A stretch of DNA of 64,000 bases from Tolypeutes matacus (lineage: Eukaryota > Chordata > Mammalia > Cingulata > Chlamyphoridae): NCBI GenBank assembly GCA_026826555.1, contig JAKSZT010053837.1:450770-514769 (forward strand), in the 5' to 3' direction. Positions 49,301 to 62,330 of the stretch are shown here, piece by piece (the stretch's first letter is position 1; each line of letters starts with the position of its first letter). Below the pieces are notes generated by a model. The model was given only the letters and a program-made list of their open reading frames with translations. It was not told where the DNA came from and searched no databases. A program made the translations under genes and the position numbers.

Positions 49301-52300
49301 GGGGCTACTTTTATTTTAATTTGTTCACAGAGCTAGTGAATCAGGATCAAGTGTCAGATAGTCCACTGTCGCCATGCAGATTTGTGTGGTTCAAGTATCT
49401 TGTGATTGAGAAGTCTTCACTGACCCCACATAAAAACAGAAAACCTTTCCAATTCTATTGCATCTAAATACCATGTTTATTTCCTTAACAGCAATCAATG
49501 TAATTGGAAAAAATATTTTTTTAAACGTCTACACCTTATCTTCTCATCATTATTAGATGCAAGCATCACGAAGACAGAGACTTTTACACAGACATAATCT
49601 CTGCCTAGGAGAGCACTTTGCAATATGTACAGAGCACATTTTCATCAAATAGATGGCCGTTCAGGATCATTCTGGCATAATTTTCCTTCTTTCTGAGGTA
49701 TGGCCTATACAAGATCTTCAGTGAGGTTCACAGGTGATACAATTTCAATTTATCTAAGCTGCCCTATGTTTTTCTTTCATCATCATTAATAACTAATGTG
49801 TAGCTACGTTTAAAAGCCCAGGTTGAAAATTATTTTACTATTTTTTTTCTCTTAGCACTTTATAAATATTATACTACTGCTGTCCTCTAGTGTTGTTAAG
49901 AAATGGGCTGTCCGTTGTCTTTAGAGAATGACAGTTGTTAAGGTCATCTCTTTGTCATTTGTGTTCTTTATTTCACTATACTGTTCCTAAATGTCTTGCT
50001 TTGCAATCTGGTACTTCCTAAATCTGAGAATTTGTGACTTCCATCTATAAGAAAATATTCTTATAAGCCATTATACCATTAACTGTGCCTTTTCCCACAT
50101 CCTCTTTTATATACCCCCTTTAATTCAGCTTAGAGGTCGGTAGGCTTTGCTAAGTCTATTGTCATTGTCTCTTAATCGCTAGAAATAATATAATAATAAA
50201 ATAAATATAATAGCAATTATATTTTTATATCTACCATTTAGTTCAATTGACTTTTCAGCTATGTTTAATCTGGTTTAACCTGCCTACTGCATTTTAATTA
50301 TAATGATTAATATTTTTATTTTTAGAAGTTGCATTTGGCAAACATTTTATATACTTCTTAAGAAGCCCTCAGTAGAGCCCACCACCTGGACCACTAGGCT
50401 ACAGTCACCTGGCCTTAGAAATATTCACTTCTCCCCTATTGGCTGCCATTGTGCAGCCACGACAAGCAGACACTCACATGGCACCGCTGATTCCGTGACC
50501 ATTTTCAAATTTGGATGAAAGACCATCAACTAGGGCTCGGAATTTTGTAGAAGAGGCTGGGGTGATTCAACCTAGAAATGCAGGAAATTTCTCTTCCATC
50601 AAGGAGAACATTTTGACCAATGGGATGCAGGAGCTGGTATGTAAATGTTTCTGCTTTCCTCTTTCCTATGTGCAGGTTCTCATTGCAACCCTTCCGAAAC
50701 AGTTCAGCAGTCTGCACAGACCCATTTCCTGAGAGATTTGTCGTGCCATTTTGCTGCTTGTTGTGAAACAATAGCCAACGTAACACATTATTTTTCTGAC
50801 TTCAATCTTCATTGCCCATACCCTTCACTTTTTTCTCCCCTTCACTGCCCTGTGTTTTCCCTTATAAATAAAATAGCATTTTATTTCTTGCCTCAGCCTC
50901 TTTTTCTTAACACACCCAGGCAAAGATTGTTTATGTTTGGTTCTTTTGTAAAATCTGTCTGATATTTTCCACATTGATCTTTCTTATATTTTCAACTCTA
51001 CTTTCAATCACTCTATATTTAAAGGCACCTAATCTTTTTTCTCTATCTGAAATTTCCATTACCTGAACTGATTAGCATGTAAATTTTCTGTTCATTTCAG
51101 CAGAATACTGTTTATGACTTTTTTATCAGGCAATTTGATATTTTAAATTAATTTTTTTTAATTCCACACCCCCAAGATGGCTCCCTCATTTGTTTGCTTG
51201 TTGTTTTTGTTTGTTTGTTTGTTGTTTTGCTCATTGTCTGTTTTTTTCTTCTTTTGGAGGCACTGGGAACCAAACCCTGGACCTCCCATGTGTGAAGCGG
51301 GTGCCCAACTGCTTGGGCCACATCCGCTCCCCGCTGGTTTTTTGTTTTGTTTTGTTTTTGCTTGCTGTCTGCTCATTGTTTGTTCATTGTCTTGCTTGTT
51401 GTTTTTGCTCATTGTCTGCTCATTTTTCTTGCTTGTTGTCTGATCATTGTTTGTGTGTCTTCTTTAGGAGGTACACCAAACCAGAACCTCCCATGTGGGA
51501 AGTGGGCACCTCACTGCCTGAGCCACATCCACTCCCTCAAATTAATTTTTATGTGTGGCAATCTTCTGGAGCCTGGATTAGAGCTCTTTTCTGATAGAGA
51601 TGATCTGTATGTACTTTCCCTGGGACGGTCTGGAGTGCTACCAACTCATAATCATAGAGGGAATGTAAGTTTAATTACTAAGTGTACCTGCCTAAGAAAT
51701 TATAGAGTGGTCTGTTTTCCAAACTAGAACTTGAGCTAATACGGAAATTTTTTTCTTGACTTCTCCCAGCCTCATGCAGTAATCTAATTTTCAAGTCTCC
51801 TGCTCCAGCTTGGCTAATACCTGATTGTCTGTCTCTTTTGCAGCTGTTAATTCTAGACTGTGTAGTTAACGAGATGGAAAGTACCCCAAAATAGGCGTGA
51901 CTTCAGAGTCAGCATATCACTCTGACTAAGCTTTCTCTCCATTTTTGGCCCCTGTTGATTTCCTTCATTTATTGCAAGCCTATATGTGAAACTAACAAGA
52001 AATTTATAAATAGCTTCAGTTTTACCCATCTAGGCATCTGAGGCAGAGAGCTGGACAAGAGGCAGAGAGAAGCTAGGCTTCACAGATGTGTACATGTGGA
52101 TGACTGGGCTGGTAGGCAGTGTCCCTTCTGCAGAGGCTGGAGCAAGAGCTGTGGCTCCCTACTCCCTCCCCGCAATCCTGCACCACCTCTCTCCTCAGGT
52201 GATGGCACTCGCCTCACACCTATCAACTGCTGAAGGTAGAAATGAAAAGAAAGCCGCGGCAAAGGAATGAGAATTAAAAATTTAAAGAAAAATAATAAAA

Positions 52301-55300
52301 ATTGTAAAAGGAGGAGAAAGAAGAAGAGAAATGTGGAAAGACTGGAAAAACATCAGCAGAGAAAAAAGCTGGCAATATGCTTCAATAACTTCGTGGGAGA
52401 CAGAAAGTAAAAAAACATTAACTTATTCCATTTTAATTGACTAAGCAAGTGTGAGGAAATGACAATACAAATGGCCAGCATTGGGAAACAAGATCATTCA
52501 CTCCTCAGAAACCTTGAAACTATCAGAGGGCAAGGGGTCAGGCCTGGGGGAGATGAGGGATAGATTGAAAGTATGTTCACAATAGTTGGTTTCCCAGATC
52601 CCATACCCATTCAAACCTACTCTTCCCCTATTCTACCAGGCAAACAGGTGTTAAAGATGTTAATTCTTTGGGAAACTGACATAAACAGGCGCCAGATCCA
52701 AGAACATCAGGGAGGTCAAGGGCAGGTCTCAAGGACAAAGCAGAAATAGAACAGAACTAGGTAAATGTATGCTGGTAAATGGTGCTGTACCGTCAACACC
52801 TTTGTTTCCAAAACAAGAGTAGGTAGGACTATAAACTCTGGAGCAGGGAGTGAGGGTGGGGGTGGGGGTTGTAATTCTTCTTCTAGATACTGAAATTCAC
52901 AGAAAGTAACGTTTGCAGGGAGCTGGGAGAGCGGGGATGGTCGTGAATGTGTGTTCTCTCAACCAAATGGCCACCAGCACCAGAACAACTGCAGTAAAGT
53001 GTCCTCTTACTCAGACAGAATCTCTATTTAGCTTTTTCATTCATCACTCTTAAAGGTGTCTATACAGCCAGATATTGAAAGACACTGGATGAAACTCTAA
53101 CATGGAAAAAATTTAAATCAAATTTTAAAATGAGCCCAAAGAAAACAGAAATAGTATTGGGGGGAAGTTAAAGTGCCAGAATAAAATCACTATATGTAAA
53201 ATTACCTGGAATATATGATATTGAGTCTTTGGAAGAAGAACAAGATCTTAAAAAAAGATCAGAAAACATGAAAGATCTCTTGGGAGATGAAAATAAGATA
53301 ATTAAAATACAGGAGGGTTGGAAGATAATTCTGAAAAAGTAGAATAGAAAAAAACCATAAAAATGTGGCAAGTAGAAAAGAAAAATAAGAAAATAAGAAG
53401 CAACTGATAAAATTAGAGACAGTCCCGGAATAAAAAAAAGGAAATGGAAGGGAGAAAAATAACCAAAAATACAAAATTAAAGTTTACAATTAAATAAAAT
53501 TATACAGAATTGAAAGAGATATGGCTACAGACTAAAAGAATCCACCGAGAGCCCAGTGAATTAGAATAAATAAATAAATCCACATAAAGGCATATCATTG
53601 TTAAATTTCAGAAACCAAGGATAAAGAAAATAAGGTAAAAATTTTTAAAAGTAATTTTAAAATGTCACAAAGGATCTGAAATCAAAATAACATTGGACTT
53701 GCTAATACTTATACTGAAGGCAAGAAAACAGTGAAATAATATCTTATAAAATGTACTTTTCAACCAAGAATTCTCAATTATGAATGAATTAGGAAGGCAA
53801 AAGATTCAAAATATGTATGTCACACAATTCTTAAGAAGTAGCTAAGTTCTGTACTTCAAGAAGAAAAAAATAATAGCGGACTAAATCTATATAAAAAGAA
53901 AAGAAAAAATAGTGTACTATATCTATATAAAAAGAAGATTGAATCCATACAGGAGATATAACACAGAAATCTCCTGTAGCTGAACCTCCTACAATGAGCA
54001 CAGTTAATCCAGATTTAAGATGGAGAAAAAAAGACTCTAGGAAGAGGTCACATTTGGGTGTGATAGCATGTGAAAGAAAAAGTGGAAGAGGAGCATGTCC
54101 ATTTTTTTATTGATAATGATAAGAAAATCATTTATACTGGCTAAAATGGATAAACCAAGCAGTAGCTGTTTAAAAGTATTATTTTGAAATGTGGAGGTGG
54201 TAAGTATAGACTTTGAAGAGTTGAGAACATTTATGTCTGGGCAGCAGAATTAAGGGAGGAGGAAAAGGAAACCAGGGACTTACCGCTCTTAATCATGCCT
54301 CTGTGTTTCTGTTTTATTTTTTTAATCAAGTTTATTGAGGACTAATTTGCATACAATAAACAGTACCTTCTGTAAGTGCACTTTTTGATGTGATTGGCTA
54401 ATGAATATGCCTATGCAACTACTTCCTCAGTTATATTTAGAATATTCCCATCACCCCAAAAGTCCACTCATGTTCCTTCCCACCAATGCCTCTACACACT
54501 CCACCCAATCCCAGGTAGCCATGAATCTGATTTCTATCACTATGGATTATTTTTTGCCTTCTTTAGAAACTCATATACATGCAATCCTTCCCAACATGAA
54601 CTATTTTGCATCTGGCTTCTTTCAGTCATCATAATATTTTGGAGTTTTATCCATGTAATCATGTGTATACATATTTCATTCCTTCTTATTGCTGAGTCGT
54701 ATTCAATTAGATAGCTAAACCACAATTTGTCAGGCATTTCACCTGGCAGTGGATATTTGAAGGGTTTAAAGTTTTTAGTAATTAAAAAAATAAACAAAAA
54801 ATAAAATTTTGAGTTATTATGAATAAAATGTCAATGAACATTTGTGTACAAATCTTTTTGGAGACATGTTTTGATTTCTCCTGTTTAAATGTCTATGGGT
54901 ATGTGTGAAAGTACCATTTGTTCCATATTCTTACCAACACTTGGTACTGTCAAGTCTTTTCAAATTTTAACCATTTTAGTAGGTGTGTACTAGTAACTCA
55001 CTGTGGTTTCCTAGCTGAGTTCCTATTTGCTTGATTTTGATTTTCACATGACTGGCACATATTTGTTACTCAATACATACTAAATCTCATTTTCATCTTA
55101 ATTATAAAATCAAAAATAATACTTACCTTATAGTTACAATACTTTGGGTCTTTGCATATTCTCATGTGTCATTTTTCTTATTTTACCCAATATGAGTATT
55201 TCCCTGATAAGGGATGGAACATACAGAAATCAATAACCAATTCTTGAATTGCATTTGCCTACCATGATTCATTAAAGTTTTGTGGATCTAAAGAAGATAT

Positions 55301-58300
55301 AACCTCTAGCACTAATCATCACAAGTATTAAAAATGAACTAGGGGGAAAGTCGCTGTGGCTCAAGCAGTTGAGCTCCTGTTTACCACATGGAGGACCCGG
55401 TTCGATCCCAGGACCTCCTGGTAAAAAGAAAAAGAAAAAAGAAAAAAGGCGTCCCAGACCTGCACTGAGTGGGGAGAGGCGCAGGCCACCGTGCAACGAA
55501 GTGCCACACCAGAAAAACGATCACACAACCAGATAGAAAAAAAAAATGAACTAGGGGAACAGATGTAGCTCAGTGGTTGAGCGCCTGCTTCCCATGTATA
55601 AGGTCCTGGGTTCAATCCCAGGTACCTCCTTAAAATAAAAAAGAATGGACAGAGTTAGTACTCACCATTTTTTGATGAAGTAGGAATAAGTGAGATTTTT
55701 CTCTTTTGCTTGTCTCTTGTAGAAAGTACTGTGACAAAAATTGTGGTAGTTATCATTACTTTTAGGATAAAATTACTAAGACAAAGTGAAAATTCAGTCT
55801 TGACAGCAAATCATTGAAATATATAATTTTCCTGTTGTGCTGGCTATAGTCATAGTGGATTCCTTTCTTAATTACTTACAGTTTGCAAGCAAGGCACCCA
55901 CTGTTGTCAACAAGACCAAACAAAAGATTCCTAGGCTTCCAGCGATCACTTTCCATGATGGAGATTGGCGACCTATTAAAGGAGAAACAATGACTGAATT
56001 TTATCATTTCCAAGAAGTAAGCAAATACAAATTTTAAGACCATTGTGTTTCACCTTCAGAAGGCGACCTTCCACTTTGTAATTCTTGAATGTACTCATCC
56101 TCAACACAACTACTAAGCCACATGAAGAACTCCAGTTATATAGTCCCCAAGTTTTAACCCTGGCAGTCAGCTCCCCCTTGAGTTCATTCCTATCCCCCTC
56201 CAGCTGGAGGATCAGTGTATGTCACCTGAGCCCCCTTACCAGCATCTTTGATCATTCTTTACCTAATCTTCTATAAACTATAAACCCTGGACAATCCTGT
56301 CTTATTCTCTCTGCTAGTAAACTGGCAAATTAAGTACACCTAGAAAAAATTAAACTGTCATACAAATAAATCATTGACTTTCAAATTCCACATGAATTTT
56401 AACATTCATTTACTCCTCAATTTATTAATCAATACTTGTTGATGTGCAATGGGGAAACAGCAAAAGACTATTTTTCTTTTTGTTGAGATAAGAAATTAAT
56501 ACTATAAATAAAATAAATATGAGTGTGTTTACCAGAATATAATTTAGACCCATAAGCACAGGAAATGCTTCCCTAAAGAGATTGTATGACATTGAAGATT
56601 GAAAGAAAAGGAGGAGTTAATTATTTCTTGAATCTTGGGAGGTTTGGGGAGGACGCATCAATAAAGTCTATATAGGTGAGAGCCAGCTTGCTGCACTCAT
56701 GGAATTGAAACTGTAGTCATCTGGAATTTTGAGAGCCAAGGAGGAAGCAGAGGTGGAAGGGCCAGCAACAGCAGTATCCTGTGGAACTGAGCATACAATG
56801 CTGTTGGCTTTTGTTTTCAGTTGTGAGAACTGTAGGAAATTTTGCAGAGACTATTCTTTAAGTAATGAACATTTTGCCTGCAGCATAAATAATGGATTGA
56901 AAAGTACTTGGATGGGAAGTGAAAAGCCCCCTTGAAAGGCTGTTGCAATTCTCTTAAAAAACAAAACAAAAACGACGACTTCACAGAGGAGACAAGCAGG
57001 TTGGTTTGAATATACTCTGGTGATGGCTTGAATGTGTTAAGGATAGGAGAGCCTCAGGAGTAAAGATCAACTTCCAGTTCTGGGGATTAAACAATTAGGT
57101 GGCTCAACATTAGCCTCTAGCCAAACACCGAGCCCTAAATCTAAGCAGACAGATGTGCCGCTTACTTTACCAAGGACATGAATTCCCTTAACCTACCCCA
57201 CCTTGATACCTACATATATAGATATTGCCAGTATATATTCATGCCCTATTCTTGTTTCCTTTCGTTTCAGAGGATGAGCAATTGCTCGATGGTTCAAGTC
57301 AAGCTTTTCATAGGTCGTCTTTCATTCTACTCAAGTAGTCTCCATCTCACTACTCATATAATTCAGTATTCTCCTATCCTCTCCTGGATTTCCAGACTCA
57401 TAAATCCAATTTAATCATGGACAGTTTCCTCCAAACTATCAAGAGTCATTTGAAATGCCATATCATCTGACTTTTACTGGATTGATCATTATATTTAACC
57501 AATTTTTTAAAGAGTGGGTGAGATGACTAACTACCCAAATCATTTAAGCTGGAAATCTCATTATATTTTACTCATGTCTCACCTTTACCTCCAACAATCA
57601 ATCTAACATAAAGTCTTATGTTTTACATCCAAAATATATTAAACTTTTCTTATAATCTCTATTTCATATAACAATAAATTTTGTTAGTTCTTTGAAGCTA
57701 GTGATCATTGCTCCTTCATCTTTGTAAGTTCAATGAAAAGTCCAGAACAGACACAAAGTAAAAGTTCAGTAAATATTTGTAGAACTGAATGAGACTACAT
57801 TGAACTGAAAGCTAATATTCAAGAATTGTTTTTAAAACAGCATGAGAAAGAAACTTCGAATGTATGTAATCTCCATACATTTAAATTAAATAAATTATTC
57901 TTATAAGTAATACAATTCTGTTGGATCCTGAGCCAATGATATTTTGGAATAAATGAAGATAGTAGAGGACTATTTCAGAGACAAACTATTCCACGGTGGT
58001 GTTCTGAAATAGTTAACGAAGTTGCTGAAGATTGATATGGAGCAATTTTACCATGATTTAGAGAGAGGTAATCTTCTAAAACCAAGAATCAAGATCTAGC
58101 TAATAACCAAATACATATAATAACAACTGTACCTTTTCTTTTTTCTCTAACAAACCATTTTCTTTGCTGGAGATAAGATTTGTGAAATTTCAATTCCATA
58201 TGATTTGTCTGCTGTTCACTTGGTATGACATTGCTCTGGTCAGTCTTGGGTATTCTTTGCTTCTCTTGAAGTTTGGACAATTTAAGTTCTACGTAGGTTA

Positions 58301-58346
58301 CCTCTTGCCTGTTTGCTCTAGCTTTGTTTTGCTTATTCTTAGGCAT
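46384..58346 (-). CDS. KLRI1: KLRI1-like inhibitory killer-cell lectin-like receptor, complete
   Basis: Six coding exons: 58346..58133, 55972..55880, 55728..55666, 47552..47401, 47058..46955 and 46501..46384 (214+93+63+152+104+118 = 744 nt; 247 residues plus TAG). All junctions are AG/GT and the frame is open. The tail has one ITIM, VTYVEL (residue about 16), and a second motif TNHMEL with His for Tyr. Membrane segment VIAGSLGIFCLVLLTTVG is uncharged. Stalk: LLSTRDKQKRKISL. Lectin domain: DCSCDLCLNHWIGFGNSFYH, then AACAEMNSHLL, 'GFWLWEDGTKVNQS', and ends 'NNCCAYIRGSYIYHG', 'CSSKKNYVCEL'. Phe replaces the Cys expected in the N-[ST]-C-Y position. Two NET sequons occur. Family knowledge: KLRI1 pairs with KLRE1 on NK cells and signals through SHP-1. 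Naming rests on the QEVTYVELK and HKS tail motifs and position beside KLRC; KLRH1 or another KLR is possible. Confidence 0.82.
48779..49038 (+). mobile_element. DAS-like SINE with target-site duplication, in KLRI1-like intron 3
   Basis: Head 'gggaagcggatgtggctcaa', B-box 'gggttcaattcc', (AAATA)n tail. Flanks 'aaaagctatagctt' (48765..48778) and 'aaaagctatggctt' (49039..49052) are the duplication with one change. Confidence 0.9.
49055..51240. other. Intron sequence; possible unclassified LTR-like repeat at about 50350..50960
   Basis: Mostly AT-rich without recognisable exons. At 50350..50960 a GC-richer block has LTR-like phrases ('gaccaatgggatgcagga', 'ttataaataaaatagcattt'), but I cannot name a family and saw no partner copy in the window. 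Confidence 0.35.
51245..51536 (-). mobile_element. Two tRNA-like SINEs, antisense
   Basis: Reverse-complement heads at about 51256..51333 ('accaaaccctggacctccca', 'ttgggccacatccgctcccc') and about 51464..51536 ('aaccagaacctcccatgtgg', 'ctgagccacatccactcc'), each after TTGTT-rich tails. Confidence 0.75.
51540..54300. other. Intron 3 sequence; purine-rich region possibly an ancient L1/HAL1 remnant
   Basis: No KLR exon found. From about 53060 to 54290 the plus strand is A/G-rich with phrases reminiscent of old LINE ORF1 ('ctcaattatgaatgaattag', 'gtacttcaagaagaaaaaaa'), too diverged to name. Confidence 0.35.
54310..54960 (-). mobile_element. Old L1 3'UTR fragment, antisense
   Basis: 'aagtttattgaggactaatt', 'tcccatcaccccaaaagtcc', 'gccatgaatctgatttctat' and 'attgctgagtcgtattcaat' follow the antisense L1 3'UTR/old L1 layout also seen at 14.7 kb. 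Confidence 0.6.
55343..55636 (+). mobile_element. Two adjacent tRNA-like SINEs in KLRI1-like intron 3-2 region
   Basis: First: 'gtcgctgtggctcaagcagt', B-box 'cggttcgatccc' (55343..55545). Second: 'acagatgtagctcagtggtt', B-box 'gggttcaatccc' (55551..55636). The word 'aaaatgaactaggggg'/'aaaatgaactagggga' precedes both. They end 30 bases before stalk exon 55666..55728. Confidence 0.8.
56040..58130. other. Intron 1 of the KLRI1-like gene, nothing recognised
   Basis: About 2.1 kb of AT-rich sequence between the ITIM-tail exon and the membrane exon. No repeat or exon I can support. Confidence 0.5.
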
Positions 58347-58429
58347 TTTATTTTTCTGAGAAGACTTGGATTACTTCAGCTCAATCTTGATAAATTGCAG
58401 CTTTTTCTTTTTAATGTCTAATAGAAATG

Positions 58430-59280
58430 TGAGGAAAAGAGTTAAGCAGTCATTGAGTCAGATTAGGTAGTGAAACCCACATTCACTCTTCAGTACAAAA
58501 AAGCATTTAAGTATAATAATTAAGGGGTAAAAATGGGAAGAAATGAGAGTCTAAATCTTTCTCTTCACTTTACAGCCCTCTTTATACAGAAGACTCTTTC
58601 TTTAATAAGTTCTTAACATTTTTGTTCTTCGTTTTTGAAAGAAATGGATTGAGAATAGGTATTTTTCCTTCTCATTATTCTTTGTATAATGAATAATGTC
58701 GAGAATTCATGGACAATGGCTAAAACACAACTAAATTAATGATGAATCGATATAAAGTTTATTTTATCAGTGAAATAATCTATTACTAAGTGTATTATGA
58801 TATTTATAGAGGGGAAAACTCATCTCTCTTAGGAACTGGGTATATTCAACATTTGTAAAATAACCCTATATTTCTCCAACTACCAGCCTATCTATCTTTC
58901 TCCTACTTACCCAGATTGTATTTAATTACATACTCATGCACACACAGATACACACACAAACTTACACCATCTGAATTAATGAGACAATGCCAATGAATAA
59001 CAATAAATGGACAAAGGAAACGAGCTGATTCACATAATCCAATAAAATTATGAAATCATCAATCTTATTAATGAATAAAGAAATGCTAATTTAAATAATG
59101 GAACATTTTTCACCCATAAGATCACTAAATATTGTAAGCCACTGATACTTTTTAAGGTGGCAAATGATTGTGAGCAAAAATTTCTTTATCAGTATTTATT
59201 AAATTATAAAATATGCTGAATGTCCACCAACAATTCCATTTTACACAATTTCTCATCTATAAACATTCAAAATATATTCG
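58430..59280. other. Upstream flank of the KLRI1-like gene
   Basis: No leader exon or TATA box could be placed with confidence. AT-rich. Confidence 0.4.
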
Positions 59281-59284
59281 AATT

Positions 59285-62200
59285 GATGGAAGAAAGGTGG
59301 CAGAAGCTTCATTGGTCCTTGGGGCAATGATGGCAGGTTGAGCCCCCACAGTTTGTAGCACCAGTTATATCCTTGGCTCGTACTACATAACCAGCAATGA
59401 AGAAGAGGCAGGAAACTTTAAACTAAAGAGAAAAAGTGCACCCAGAATGAATACTCTAGTAAGCCAGATACCAAGACACCAACAAAAAATTACAATTCAT
59501 GCCAAGAAACAGGAAGATATGGCCCAGTTAAAGGAAAAAGATAAGCCTCCAGATGACATAAAGGAGTTGAGACAACTAATCATAGATGTTCAAACAAATC
59601 TCCTTAATAAATTCAATGAGATGGCTAAAGAAATTAAGGATATTAAGAAGACATAGGATGAGCACAAACAAGAATTTGAAAGCATACATAGAAAAATAGC
59701 AGATCTTATGAGAGTGAAAGGTGCAATAAATGAAATAAAAAATACACTGGAATCATATAATAGCAGATTTGAGGATGTAGAAGAAAGGATTGGTGAGTTT
59801 GAAGAAATGGTCTCTGAAAGTGAACATACAAAAGAACAGATGAAGAAAAGATTGGAAAAAGTTGAACAAGGTCTCAGGGAAATAAACAACAGTAAGAGAC
59901 ATGCAAACATACATGCCATGGGTGTCTCAGAAGGAGAAGAGAAGGGAAAAGGGGCAGAAGGAATATCTGAAGAAATAATGGTAGAAAATTTCCCAACCCT
60001 ATTGAAGACATAGATATACATGTCCAAGAAGCACGATGTACTCCCTTCCGAAAAAATCCAAATAGACCAACTCCAAGACACATACTAATCAGAATGTCAA
60101 ATGCCAAAGAAAAGAGAATTCTGAGAGCAGCAAGAGAAAAGCAATGCATAACATAAAAGAGATACCCAATAAGATTAAGTGCTGATTTCTCACCAGAACC
60201 CATGAAGACAAGAAGACAGTGGTATGATATATTTAAGATACTGCAAGAGAAAAACTTCCAGGCAAGAATCTTATATCTGGCAAGATTGTCTTTCAAAAAT
60301 GAGGGCAAGTTTAGAATATTCACAGGTAAACAGAAACTGAGAGAGTTTGTAACCAAGAGAATTTCTTTGCAGGAAATACTAAAGGGTGTGCTGCAGCCTG
60401 AAAAGAAAAGACAGGAGACAGAGGCCAGGAGTAGAGTCTAGAAATGAGGATTATATCAATACTAAAAGTGTCAAAAGAGTGGTGAAAATAAAATATGACA
60501 GATAAAACCCAAATATTCAGGAATAAACTTAACCAACGATGTAAAGCACTGTATTCAGAAAACTACAACTCACTGTTAAAAGAAATTTTAAAAAGACCCA
60601 AATAATTGGAAGAACATTCCATGCTCACAGATTGGAAGACCAAATATCATTAAGATGTCAATTCTACTCAAATTGATGTACAGATTCGGCAACCCTGATA
60701 AAAATTCCACCAGCATTTTTTAAATAGATGGAAAACATGATTATCAAATTTATTTGGAAGGGTAAGGGGTTCTTAATAGCCAGAAACATCTTAAAAAGGG
60801 GAAAAACGAAGTTGAAGGACTCTCATTTTCAGACTTTAAGTCATATTACCTAGCTACAGTTGTTAAAAAAAACAAAAACAACAGCATGGTACTGGCATAA
60901 AGACAGATACCTAGGCGAATGGAACCTAGTTGATGGTTCAGAAACAGAGCCATCTCTGTTTCTTGACCTTATCTATGGTCAAGTGAATTTTGACTAGCCT
61001 GTCAAACCCACCCAAGCTAGGGCAGAACAGTCCATTCAACAGGTGGTGCTGGGAAAACTGGATATCCATGGCAAAAGAGGAAAGGAGGACCCCTATCTCA
61101 CACCTTATATAAAAATTAACTCAAAATGAATCAAAAACCTAAATATAGAAGCAAGAACCATAAGGCTTCTGGAGGAAAATGTAGGAAATTATCTTCAGGA
61201 CCTAGTGGTAGGTGGTGGATTCTTAAAGGAAATAAGAGGAGGGCTGAGATGGACTACTGATATTTAATGTATGTAGAAGTTTTAATTAGCTTTACTGTGA
61301 AAGTGTGGAAATGTACAGAGTTGATGTTAACACATTATAGTGAGTAACAGCTGGTTTATAAATGGGGATGTGACTGAAAATGGTAGTCTAGGGATGAAAA
61401 TGCCAATTGACAGAAAGTTAGAGAATAATCTAGGGACTGAATAGCACAATAAACCCAGAGGTGGATGAGAATTGTGGTTGATGGTACAGATGCAAGAGTG
61501 TCCTTTGTGAACTAGAGCAGACATTCATCACTATTGCAGGCTGGTGGGAATGTGGAGAAGCATGGGAAAAATACAACTGGAGTGACCTATGGACTGTGGT
61601 TAACAGCAATAATGTAATATTCTTGCATCTATGCCAAAGATGTACTGTCTTGATAATGGGGGACTATGGAAAATGTGTGCCAATGTACGCTATGGACCTG
61701 GGTAATAATCGGATGATATTACCTCATAATCTGTAACAAATGTTCAACCACAGTGTGGTGTGTTGATAGAGGGGTGTTGTTTGGGAATTCTGCACATGTG
61801 CATGATTGCTTTGTAATTTTGCAACTTTTGTCATAAAAATATGTTTAAAAAATAATAATAGGGTTGGTTGGGGGAAAAATACACCAAATATAAGATAAGA
61901 ACTATATTTAGTAGTAAGATTTTGACAATATTCTTTCATTATTTGTAACATATGTCTCATGACAATGCAAGGTGTTGGTGGAGGGTTGATATATGGGACC
62001 CCTGTATGATGTTATGAGTGTTTGTAAATTCACAACTTTTACTATATACTTATTGTTTATGTATGTTCATGTATAAATGATATAAAAATAATAATAATAG
62101 GGTGGGTTGGGGAAAATACTTTGGTTAGTAGTAATATTTTGAGGATGCTCTTTAATCATTAGTTAAAATGTTTCACAACAGTGCAAGGTATTGGTAAGGG

Positions 62201-62330
62201 TGAAGTATGAGAACCCTATATAATGCTTTGCATGTTTGCTTTGTAAGTTCACAACTATTGCTACACACTTATTGTTTATGTATGTTTGTGTATGATTGAT
62301 ATACTTCAATAAATTAAAATATATATACTC
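59285..62330 (+). mobile_element. L1 element, 5'-truncated, ORF1 kept and most of ORF2 deleted
   Basis: Begins within the 5'UTR sequence that the 24.5-kb L1 has at about 25311. ORF1 remnants lie at 59447..60013 (coiled coil 'ELRQLIIDVQTNLLNKFNEM', then 'GVSEGEEKGKG') and 60202..60440 ('YDIFKILQEKNFQARIL'), separated by stops. At about 60515 it jumps from the ORF1/ORF2 junction straight to late ORF2. The 3'UTR has the same series of about 240-base units as the 24.5-kb element. Confidence 0.83.

Noticed and set aside
51190..51727. Three overlapping plus-strand frames of 88-134 codons
   Set aside because: They run through antisense SINE heads and TTG-rich tails and match nothing.
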